A DNA stretch of 64,000 nt from Akebia trifoliata. Its lineage: Eukaryota > Streptophyta > Magnoliopsida > Ranunculales > Lardizabalaceae. Below, one piece after another: positions 1 to 8,610 of this stretch. The notes beneath the pieces are model-generated. The model ran no database searches. It saw nothing but the letters and a program-made list of their open reading frames with translations, and had not been told where the DNA came from. The stretch's first letter is position 1, and every line of letters begins with the position of its first letter. The stretch lies in contig CM030706.1 in the NCBI GenBank assembly GCA_017979445.1, positions 4,939,595 to 5,003,594 on the forward strand. The letters run 5' to 3'. A program made the position numbers and the translations under genes.

Positions 1-295
1 GGAGATTTAAATTTAAGATGTTGGAATAACTTTTCACACATAATTAAAGTTTGGGTGCCAATAGAAACTCTCTCTCTCTTACTAGATTTCTATTTTTTGG
101 ATTTAAGATTTTATATGGACCTAGTCATAATTGTAAACTTTTGTATTTTTGAGACTATAATTTGAGCCAAACTTACATAATGTTTAAAGAGTTTGTTGTA
201 ATCTTTAATCGGTGGAGTGAAGAATAATTTAAGAAATTGGGGTGTAATAAGTAAAAGTTGGAGTGGCAACAACAGCTCTGTATAAATATCACCCT
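1..295. repeat. MITE-like repeat, also found at the window's right end
   Basis: The stretch contains the sequence GGGTGCCAATAGAAACTCTC near 52-72 and ends with a matching AGTAAAAGTTGGAGTGGCAA near 250-270. The interior (about 85-250) matches 63790-63985 closely, including the shared AGATTTCTATTTTTTGG and TTTGAGCCAAAC. Copies of the terminal motif TTGGCACCCCAACTTTTACT occur at 6410-6525, 49320-49565 and 63670-63785, so this is a dispersed family with inverted ends. No coding potential is seen. Confidence 0.6.
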
Positions 296-589
296 AGTAA
301 AATAAAAATTAAAAAAAAAAATTGAACAAAAGAGGGTTGGTAGGATGAGCGACCAGTATTGCATTCCTATTAGATTGGCTTGACGATATATATTATATTA
401 TATGGTTTCTTGTCATTTAATGTAAGTTGTGTTACAGAGGTCCCACTCTTTTGTGTAAATCAACGCAAACGAAAATTCGAAGTGTTCCTTCAATTGCATG
501 TGAAAAATGAGTCAAAATGTTGTTTTTGATAGAAAATAAAATTTCCACCATTTGACAATTACTTTTCTGTGGAAAATCATTTCAGAGCT

Positions 590-740
590 AAAGTGAATTC
601 CCCTTCCAGGCAGGTAGGAATATGCTTTCCCACTTAGACAAGATGGAAAATAAAATCTAGGGCTGCAACTTGAGCGGGTCAAACTTGAATGAATGGGTTG
701 AAACCAATCTTGGGTTAGGTATGGGCATAGTTAGTTTGAG
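590..740. repeat. Copy 1 of a 150-bp duplicated segment (hAT-like left end)
   Basis: The sequence from GAATTCCCCTTCCAGGCAGG to TTAGTTTGAGATCGG is repeated with few changes at 1774-1930. It contains TAGGGCTGCAACTTGAGCGG, which looks like a hAT-type terminus. After about 745 the two copies diverge because this one runs into half of a palindromic element. The duplication includes sequence outside the presumed terminus, so it was not made by simple transposition of the element alone. Confidence 0.7.
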
Positions 741-975
741 ATCGGTCCCATGTTTACAAGTTGAAAAATCGTGGACCGTCCATTTTTTATAAACCATTTT
801 TAATGGGGTTAGAAGTTTTGGAATGGGCTGATTTTTGATGAGGATGATCTCCTCACCATAAAGATCATCCTCACCAAAAATCAGCCTATTCCAAAACTTC
901 TAACCCATGTAGGACAAAACACGTTTGTTAAAGTGTAGGATAAAGCTTAAGGTGGCGAACGGGACTCATACACAT
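741..975. mobile_element. Palindromic (TA)n element, right half only
   Basis: This starts with the central spacer of the family (TGTTTACAAGTTG, then GGACCGTCC), continues with one hairpin at 807-907 whose arms read GTTAGAAGTTTTGGAATGGG and its complement, and ends with the outer arm GTTAAAGTGTAGG...GGTGGCGAACGGGA and a TA-rich tract. The left hairpin is missing. The outer right arm is nearly the same as that of the element at 2477-2853. Confidence 0.7.
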
Positions 976-1054
976 ATATATAGATATATATATTGACAAA
1001 AGGCACAACAAAAAAAATTGACATTGACAATATAATATATATATATTGCTAATC

Positions 1055-1238
1055 GGGTGTTTGGGCCAGTTTGCGTGCACCACAACTAATCTCAGGGAGG
1101 ACTACCACAACAACCCACTGCCATGGTCCCCCAGTTAAATCATGAAAAAATCCAAGAGAGAAATAGAACCTGTGACGTGCGCTTAACCCACACTTCATGT
1201 GCTCGCCCTTACCACTTTAGGCAACCCATGGGTGGGTT
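1055..1238 (-). mobile_element. tRNA-derived SINE, Au-like, reverse orientation
   Basis: Read on the minus strand, the segment has a box-A-like GTTGCCTAAAGTGGTAAG, a box-B-like CACAGGTTCTATTTC about 40 bases later, and an end of the type GATTAGTTGTGGTGCACGCA followed by AACTGGCCC. These features match my recollection of the plant Au SINE family, whose 3' end reads like this. A second, plus-strand copy lies at 55435-55605 and shares the GGTGCACGCAAG end. Confidence 0.6.
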
Positions 1239-1502
1239 TGACAATATAATATTAATATCTCTATAATCTCAATTATCTACTTAATAACATAAATGTTTTT
1301 TTCAAAATTGAAAACTCATTAGATGATTAGGGCCATGTCATTTGGACCACTTAAATTGGTGGCTAAATTTGTTACAAACTTTTAAAGGTAAGTTTGGATA
1401 TTTTATACGTAGAATGACTAGCAAATATATTTTAAAAAGTATATGAAAAAAAAAACTTGATTACCCAATGATCTTGAAAGTTATAGTCTTTGAAATCTTT
1501 GG

Positions 1503-1666
1503 TTTATATGTTTAAAAAGTAATGAAAGCTAACACGAACACTTTTGCAATAATGGAAGATGTGATTCTATATAGAATTATTTGATTTATATGTTTAAAAA
1601 GTAATGAAAGCTAACACGAACACTTTTGCAATAATGGAAGATGTGATTCTATATAGAATTAAATAG
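1503..1666. repeat. Direct tandem duplication, period 82 bp
   Basis: The unit beginning TTTATATGTTTAAAAAGTAA at 1503 recurs at 1585 and runs to TCTATATAGAATT with no differences that I can see. Two copies only. Such identity suggests a recent duplication. Confidence 0.9.
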
Positions 1667-2073
1667 AGAAATAAGAATTGCTTACAAGACTCTATCAATC
1701 AAGCTTTTCATTGTTTCAACTTTTTACAGTTGTTTCGAACAACTGTTTTTAGTCAAAGAATTTGACAATAAAAATTGAATTCCCCTTCTAGGCAGGTAGT
1801 AATGTGCTTTCCCACTCAGACACGATGGAAAATGAAATCTAGGGCTGCAACTTGAGCGGGTCAAACTCGAATGAATGGGTTGAAACCAATCTTGGGTTAG
1901 GCATGGGCATAGTTAGTTTGAGATCGGTCTCAAGTTCAGGCAACAAAAAAACATGTCCGACTCAAATCGGGTTAGATTCGGGTATAGGCATCAAGCAACC
2001 CAAATCGCCCAAACCCGAACTTAATATGACTATAAGTTAAAAATATTTATTATATCTTAGTTATATATATATA

Positions 2074-2465
2074 TGGGAGTGGTTCGGCAGCCCTAAAGTT
2101 TGCCAAGTTTTGTGCCAAACATTTTTTGTAAAGCACTTTTGATGGGGTTAGAAGTTTTGGAATTGGCTGATTTTTTGTGAAGATGATCTTTACGATGAAG
2201 AGATCATCTTCACCAAAAATCAGCTCATTTTGAAACTTCCAATCCTAGTTTACAAGTTGAAGAATCGTTGACCCTCTAATTTTTGTAAATCACTTTTGAT
2301 GGGGTTTAAAGTTTTGCAATAGGCTGATATTTTGTGAGGATGATCTCCTTATCATAGAGATTATCCTCACAAAAAATCAGCTCATTCCAAAGCTTCTAAC
2401 TCATATTTTGAAAAATGTTTGGCACAAAACTTGGCAAACTTTAGGGCTACTAAACCACCCCCTAT
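2074..2465. mobile_element. Palindromic (TA)n element A (two hairpins)
   Basis: Two near-perfect hairpins lie at about 2146-2247 and 2298-2402, each with arms based on GTTAGAAGTTTTGGAATGGGC. They are joined by a spacer containing TTTACAAGTTGAAGAATCG. The outer arms read GCCCTAAAGTTTGCCAAGTT on the left and its complement AACTTGGCAAACTTTAGGGC on the right, and the whole is bounded by (TA)n. These outer arms are unlike those of the neighbouring elements. There is no open reading frame. Confidence 0.85.
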
Positions 2466-2476
2466 ATATATATATA

Positions 2477-2853
2477 GGGAAATGTTCAATACCTTAAGCT
2501 TTACCCTACACTTTAACAAACGTGTTTTGTCCTACATGGGTTAGAAGTTTTGGAATGGGCTGATTTTTGGTGAGGATGATCTCTATGATTAGAAGATCAT
2601 CCTCACCAAAAATCAGCCCATTCCGAAATTTTTAGTCCCATATTTACAAGTTGAAAATCGTGGATCGTCCATTTTTGTAAACCATTTTTTATGGGGTTAG
2701 AAGTTTTGGAATGGGCTGATTTTTGGTGAGGATGATCTCCTCACCATAAAGATCATCCTCACCAAAAATCAGCCTATTCCAAAACTTCTAACCCATGTAG
2801 GACAAAACACGTTTGTTAAAGTGTAGGGTAAAGCTTAAGGTGGCGAACGAGAC
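2477..2853. mobile_element. Palindromic (TA)n element B (two hairpins)
   Basis: Hairpins lie at about 2538-2635 and 2693-2794, with a central spacer that includes TTTACAAGTTGAAAATCG and GGATCGTCC. The outer arms carry CTTAAGCTTTACCCTACACT on the left and AGTGTAGGGTAAAGCTTAAG on the right, a perfect complement. (TA)n borders both sides. The outer arms match those of the half element at 741-975, and partly those of element D. Confidence 0.85.
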
Positions 2854-2887
2854 CCATATATATATATATATATAATATATATATATA

Positions 2888-3258
2888 GGGTCACGTTATT
2901 ACGACCCCTTTGCGACCCCCTTTGCGACACACCTTTTTGTCTTATATGGGAAAAAATGTTTGGAATGGGCTGATTTTTTGTGAGGATGATCTCTATAGTG
3001 AGGGGATCATCCTGGCAAAAAATCATCCCATTCCAAAACTTCTAACCCATCATCATTTACAAAAATTGGACGGTCTATAATTTTTCAACAAAAATCGGAC
3101 GGTCTAGAAGTTTTGGAATGGGCTGATTTTTTGCCAGGATGATCCCCTCACCATAGAGATCATCCTCACAAAAAATCAGCCCATTCCAAACATTTTTCCC
3201 ATATAAGACAAAAAGGTGTGTCGCAAAGGGGGTCGCAAAGGGGGTCGTAATAACGCTG

Positions 3259-3260
<2 letters not shown>
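2888..3260. mobile_element. Palindromic (TA)n element C (two hairpins)
   Basis: Hairpins lie at about 2957-3050 and 3108-3190. The outer arms are completely different from elements A, B and D: GTTATTACGACCCCTTTGCG on the left, and the exact complement CGCAAAGGGGGTCGTAATAA on the right. Both arms also carry the GCGACACACCTTTTTGTCTT module. The inner hairpins still carry the family sequence TTTTGGAATGGGCTGATTTTT. Confidence 0.85.
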
Positions 3261-3302
<42 letters not shown>

Positions 3303-3672
3303 TATGGGAAATGTTCAACACCCTACACTTTACCTTACGTTTTACCAAACATGATTTGTCCTACATGGGTTAGAAGTTTTGGAATGGGCTGATTTTGGTG
3401 AGGATGATCTCTATGGTTAGAAGATCCTCCTCACCAAAAATCAGCCAATTCCAAAATTTCTAGCCCCATGTTTACAAGTTGAAAAATCGTGGACCGTCCA
3501 TTTTTTGTAAATTATTTTTTATGGGATTAGAAGTTTTGGAATGAGCTGATTTTTGGTGAGGATGATCTCCTCACCATAGAGATCATCCTCACAAAAAATC
3601 AGCCTATTCCAAAACTTCTAACCCATGTAGGACAAAGCACGTAGGGTAAAGTGTAGGGTGTTGAACGGGACC
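3303..3672. mobile_element. Palindromic (TA)n element D (two hairpins)
   Basis: Hairpins lie at about 3367-3465 and 3528-3622. The outer left arm is GGGAAATGTTCAACACCCTA with CACTTTACCTTACG; the right arm is GTAGGGTAAAGTGTAGGGTG followed by TTGAACGGGA. A (TA)n tract of about 40 bp precedes it (3261-3300), and a shorter one follows. Confidence 0.85.
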
Positions 3673-3675
3673 CTA

Positions 3676-4445
3676 TATATATATAATGTGTGATTATTTT
3701 CATACAATGTAAATACTTGTTTTGTTGGAAACTACGACTAACAATAAATAAATTCAGATGGTAACATTTGTTAATCATCATTTTCTTCATCTTTTTGAAA
3801 TTTGCCTATAATTTTATGTATGTAAATTTTGAAACACAATTTTAGGACAATAATTGTAAATTTTAAGTCTTTTACATACTATTTATGTTTATATAATCTC
3901 TTATCATTACTAAATTATCTAGTATTAATGGAGAATAAATTAACCCAACCAACCTAACTTGGGTTGGGTTTGGATTGTTGAGCATTTCAAGCCTGAGGTT
4001 GGGTTGGTCATAGGCACGGGTTGGTGTTTGTCAAGTTTTAGTTGGTCGTGGGTTAATCTTCAACATCAATCCAGTCCAACCCATCCGAGTTGCAACCCTT
4101 TCTTTTCTTCTTCAATCTTGATCTAAAATCACTCTTATGTGGTTTGTTCATAGGGCACCAATCAATGCATATCTCGATACAAGTATGATCAAGTATGGAT
4201 TAAGAGAATCCTTCATGCATGTCCCAAGATCTACAATTGGTGCATCTATTGTACCACTTGTTATTTTGAGGGAATAAATCTAATTTAATATAATCAAATT
4301 TAATCCAATCTAATCGGAAGGATTCTTCCACTGAGGGAATTTACTTTAGAGCAACTTGAACCGAAAGCCTTAAAAAATGCCTTCAAATTAGTATCTACTT
4401 CAAAATAAAGGCTCCAAAGCCACTTTTCTACTCCAACGGGGTTCT
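3676..4445. other. Gene-free stretch; right end of the hAT-like element and unassigned sequence
   Basis: 3930-4099 is the right flank of the interrupted hAT-like element, with several AACCCAACC/GGGTTGGG words. 4100-4445 contains no reading frame of note and no repeat I can assign. Confidence 0.5.
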
Positions 4446-6340
4446 GTAGACACCCTAATTTGCACGAATTCATTAGAAAAATTCAAATTTTTTCAAATTG
4501 ATTTCAATTAAGAACTTAAGCCTTTCAACGGGCCCACATTACCACTTGACATCATATTCATGCATACATGCATACATGCAATCTGTCATATAATTTTACA
4601 TACCCAACCTTGTCTTTAATCTAATTTAATTCCATACCACTTTTATGATCCAATCTGGATCCATATCTGTTCTTCATTAACCGATCAATCACTTATACCT
4701 TAACCCAAAGTCCATAATACCATTATTTATAAACCAAGTCCATCTTCAACCCCATTATCTATAAACTAAGTTTATAGTCATAATACCCATTATCCATAAG
4801 TCAAGTCCATCTCTTAAGCCCAATGCCAAGTCCATTATAAGCCCATTCTCCCATACCCCTCAAAGGATGACACATGTTGACTTCCCATAAACCCTTAATA
4901 CCTAATGCTTTAATCTAATTGGAGAGTCAACTCTCCATTATGAAAATCCTAGCATACCCTTATCAAAAAGTGTAATCAAACCAAAAATGTTCTTTGGTCT
5001 TTGGTAATAATCCATAAAGTTAAGAGAACTTCCAATCATACCCTCAAAAGGTGGGAATCTTCAAGTACATACATGGAGCTCTCCCATTAGTTCATTTCAA
5101 AAAATACATATCCACCCTTGCTTTATGAGTTATTTACAAATGAACCAAGGTCTACTTTTCACCTATCACTCCACTTTTACACATGTCACTCCCTATTTAC
5201 CCTCCCAAAAATATTTTTTTCTCTCTCACCTCTATTTATCAAAAAATAAAATATCAAATAATACTTTTAGGATTTCTTCACAAATGTCATCTTTACTCTT
5301 ATACAAATAAAAAATTCAAAAAGAAATAACCTAAATCTCATGTTCATTCTCTTTATTTTTAAGGTTGGATTACTTTATCCACAAAGTTCTTCAAAAACTC
5401 TATAAATACCCTCATTTTTTTAATAAATAATTCATGTTCTAAAGCCCTCCCATTTTTCAACCTAAAACTCTACCAAAATCTTTACTCATTCTCTTATCTC
5501 TCAACTTTCAACTCCCTCAACCCTCAACTACATCTTTTAATTCTCAAGGTCAAATTCATTCAAGACTTCCGAGGGAACAAAGTGGGTGTTTTAGTTTGTT
5601 TTCTTTTAGTTCTTTTATAGCTTACATCTTCTTCTTCTATCCCTTTCTTTTTCTTTTTAGTAACCTTTAGGATGTAATGGATAATCCTCCTTCATCCTGA
5701 GTAGATTGAACTTCAATCTTGGGTATGGAATGCTTGAGGCGGTTTGGTTGAAAGGATGAAGGTTGAAGCCCCTTGTAAACTCATATTTATCTCATGCATC
5801 ATAATGTATACTATGCACGCACACCACACATGCTTGGCTATGATGAAGAATTGTGTAGCTCTTTTAATGAGACTAAAATACTAAGTTTTTTAGCTAAGCA
5901 TATATGCATTAATGTTATGGATCTAAGGGAACTCCATCCATGAAATTTCTCTAAAATCTTAAATCAACATTTCAACTCATGCAAAAATGTATTGATTCCA
6001 TAGGATATCTTCTTCTATAGGATATTTCTCATGTCAACACTAACATTAAATCCTCTTTTAGAGATGTACATATCTACCGTGTGCACACATTCACTTCATT
6101 CATTTTGGTATGTTAATCTTTTTTAAAATGGTCAAAATCTAAAGGTAACCACCTTAGGTGGAGAGAATGTGATATTTAATACCTTCCTCATTCTCTAATC
6201 GAATTCCCTTTCCTAGATCTTAGGTAGACCATACATTTCCACTAATGAGAGTTACTAAAATGTCATGAAAAATGATTTTTCTAAAAAATCGATTCGAGTG
6301 TACATTCACACCAATTTCCAAAAAAGAATGATGACGATTC
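4446..6340 (+). mobile_element. LTR-like remnant (possible solo LTR, Gypsy Tat/Ogre type)
   Basis: The stretch begins TGTAGACACCCTAATTTGCA, a start like that of many plant Gypsy LTRs, and is followed by about 1.1 kb of pyrimidine-rich sequence full of CCCATTAT and CAAGTCCA words. It then carries a CTCAACTTTCAACTCCCTCA-type zone and ends near 6330-6345 with GATGACGATTCCAAACAACG, a word similar to the end of such LTRs. A reverse-strand stretch at 40360-41781 has the same layout, ending in ATGACGACTCCAAATCC. No gag-pol coding sequence is visible. The family assignment is an inference from layout and end words. Confidence 0.35.
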
Positions 6341-6403
6341 CAAACAACGTAGTATTGAGGTTTAAAAATGAACATTCTCATGTCTACAGGTTCCAAAATG
6401 TAA

Positions 6404-6560
6404 GTGTTTCTATTGGCACTCCAATTTTTTCTTATTATACTTCAATTAAGAGAAGGGAAAAAAATTGTTATTGGCACCCACCTTTAACTTATTGCACTCC
6501 AATTTCTTAAACTATTTATCACCCCAATTAAAATTTAACAAACTCTACGAATGTTACAAA
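6404..6560. repeat. MITE fragment with TTGGCACCCCAA ends
   Basis: Two copies of the motif TATTGGCAC(C/T)C lie at 6412 and 6470, followed by the shared interior TTATCACCCCAATTAAAATT. The same order of words is present at 49320-49400, so this is a diverged fragment of that family. Confidence 0.5.
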
Positions 6561-6584
6561 GGTTTGTCTCAATATATATATATA

Positions 6585-6952
6585 TGGGAAATGTTTAGCA
6601 CCAAACATTTTGGCAAAACATTTTTCAAAACATGGGTTAGAAGTTTTGGAATGGGCTGATTTTTAGTGAGGATGATCTCTACGGTGAGGAGAACATCATC
6701 ACCAAAAATCAGCCCATTCCAAAACTTCTAACCCCATCAAAAATAATTTACAAAAAATGGACGGTCCACGATATTTCAATTTGTAAACATGGGACTAGAA
6801 GTTTTGGAATGGGCTGGTTTTTGGTGAGGATGATCTCCTCACCGTAGAGATCATCCTCACCAAAAATCAGCCCATTCCAAAACTTCTAACCCATGTAGGA
6901 CAAAAATGATTGGCTAAAATGTTGGCCAAAATGTTTGGTGCTGAACGGGATG

Positions 6953-6953
<1 letters not shown>
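6585..6953. mobile_element. Palindromic (TA)n element E, best-preserved copy
   Basis: Complete copy with (TA)n on both sides. The left outer arm reads AGCACCAAACATTTTGGC and the right outer arm GCCAAAATGTTTGGTGCT, its exact complement. Hairpin 1 spans about 6633-6732 and hairpin 2 about 6791-6890. The spacer holds TTTACAAAAAATGGACGGTC and CAATTTGTAAACATGGG, which are also partly self-complementary. It contains no reading frame. In lacking coding capacity and sitting in (TA)n it resembles the Micron MITEs described in rice, but I cannot test sequence relation. Confidence 0.88.
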
Positions 6954-6995
<42 letters not shown>

Positions 6996-6999
6996 ATAT

Positions 7000-8220
7000 A
7001 TATTTCATCGAGCTTGGTTGAATATTTGATTTGATTTGATTTTTAAAATATTAAATGGATTTTTTTAAAATCTTGTGCAAAACGACATTTAAATCATGTT
7101 ACATGAAAATAGGAAGCTAAAATTGACATTTATAACAAAAGATGGGACAAAATAGGATTTATTGAAAAAAGTGAATAGTGTTAAAGGTGGAGTTTTAAAT
7201 CTTCTCTCTACTTCAAAGATAAGATAATGAATAGTTATTTTATAAGTGTTTTTTTTTTTCTTAAATAAAAGACTAGGGTTTAGTTCAATTGCCCAAACCT
7301 CTATATTTGGAGTTTTAAAGGACGATTGGAGTTTCTCTTTGTTCCTATTTAAAGGGATGTATGTGCATTGTGAAGGAGAGATGAGGAAAAGGAAGCCGAA
7401 GCTATAGCATGATAGTAGAAATTATGTAATAGTTGATTGAGAGTAAAATGATTTTGAATTTTGATGGAGACCGAGGATGTAATCATCTGATTTAACATAA
7501 AATCCCCCCCGGGATGTAGTCGTTGAATTTATTTGTTTACAATTGATTGGCGAAAGAATATTCAATGGATCTTAAAGACTTAAATCAATCAAGTTTTGAT
7601 TCCTCGAGATGGATCTAAATTTTTGTATTACCAAGATAGGTTCAACACTTCAAATAAACATTTCAATATCTACATAATAAAACACAACTATAGGCCTACT
7701 TTATTTCAATTTTGTGAAGATAAGCATCACATTATAGTAAAATCTACATTAATCATTTTATTATCTTTTCTCTCTTTCTACTCATTTTTCAATAATATTC
7801 CTTCAATTTTACTATCTTTCCCTCTTTTACCCTTTTTAATAATACCCCTCTTAACTGTAATATCTTTCTCTTTTACCCCTCTAACGTTAAAGATTTTTAA
7901 TGATACACCATCAACTTTTAACTTTGTTAAGATTTTTAATAATACACCATCAACTTTTAACTTTGTTATTTTTTTGCTTTTTCACTATAACCCTAAAGAA
8001 GATGCCTATACAGTAGGCACCAGTGAGCTCTAGTGTGTTTATATTTCACAAATAATTACTCTTTTTTTTAATATTATCTTCTTTAATATAGGTATCTAGA
8101 TCTAAAAATATTCAATTCTTTTTTCCTTAAGCCTGTGGCTTATCCAGGCATTTTTCAAACCATTCTTCATGAAATTTTCAATTAAAAAGCTAAAGATTTA
8201 CCAAAAAGGTAAAACAAATG
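7000..8220. other. Gene-free AT-rich stretch with short tandem repeat
   Basis: No gene is seen. At 7890-7967 a 39-bp unit (AAGATTTTTAAT then ATACACCATCAACTTTTAAC) occurs twice in tandem. 7740-7990 as a whole is made of words like CTTTTACCCTTTTTAATAAT, whose complement (GGGGTATTATTAAAA) recurs at 13890-14040 and 24690-25160, so this is a diverged, dispersed repeat. The 145-codon open frame over 7596-8033 is an artefact of this low-complexity sequence. Confidence 0.5.
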
Positions 8221-8492
8221 AAATGAACATCATTTGTCAGGTTTTACATCATCAACTTCCACTATTTACATAAATGGTGGATCGAAATGGCTATGAAAAA
8301 GAAACTTATAAAAGAAAAAAAAAATACTACATTTATCAACCCATGTCCACTTCCCTGGTAACCATTTGGCTGATCAGAGATTGATGAGAAAGGAATAAAA
8401 GAAACTGAGCAAATCGTCTCCCGAAATGATTCAATGTTTTCAGAACCAGCATTGCCATTGGCTGCCCAACACAGGTTGTATGAAAATCAAGC

Positions 8493-8602
8493 TGCGAATA
8501 AAAAAAAAAAAAAATTTGGATTATTTTTTTCCTCGCACGAAGAAAGAAAGAAAATAAATAAATAAATAAAATTTGAACTAAAAGACGAAAATCATAACTT
8601 AC
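8493..8602 (-). other. Probable intron in the 3' UTR of the SIN3-like gene
   Basis: Eight bases after the stop codon the minus strand reads CATAG/GTAAGTTATG, a strong donor, and about 110 bases further on TTTTATTCGCAG, a strong acceptor. The remaining 3' UTR would then run from 8492 downward. Because the stop lies fewer than 50 nt before the junction, such an intron would not be expected to trigger nonsense-mediated decay. Confidence 0.55.
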
Positions 8603-8610
8603 CTATGGTG

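Larger units (their letters stand above)
1774..4099. mobile_element. hAT-like element interrupted by an array of palindromic elements
   Basis: From 1840 the sequence reads TAGGGCTGCAACTTGAGCGG; at 4085-4099 it ends in GAGTTGCAACCCT, the inverted counterpart. The interior next to both ends is rich in the GGGTTGGGTT/AACCCAACC words typical of small non-autonomous hAT elements in plants. Between about 2070 and 3675 four palindromic elements have been inserted, so the original element was about 0.65 kb. I could not find a matching 8-bp target duplication, so the hAT assignment is an inference from the terminal sequence. The 1774-1839 part is the duplicated flank shared with 590-657. Confidence 0.5.

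Noticed and set aside
1502..1666. Tandem repeats considered as a CRISPR array
   Set aside because: Only two units without spacers, in a plant nuclear context; no cas genes.
2835..3348. Small minus-strand frames with Tyr-Ile repeats
   Set aside because: Translations of (TA)n and palindromic arms.
7596..8033. Open frame of 145 codons, plus strand
   Set aside because: Phe/Leu/Ile/Thr-rich translation of a degenerate TTTTTAATAATAC repeat that recurs elsewhere; no domain.
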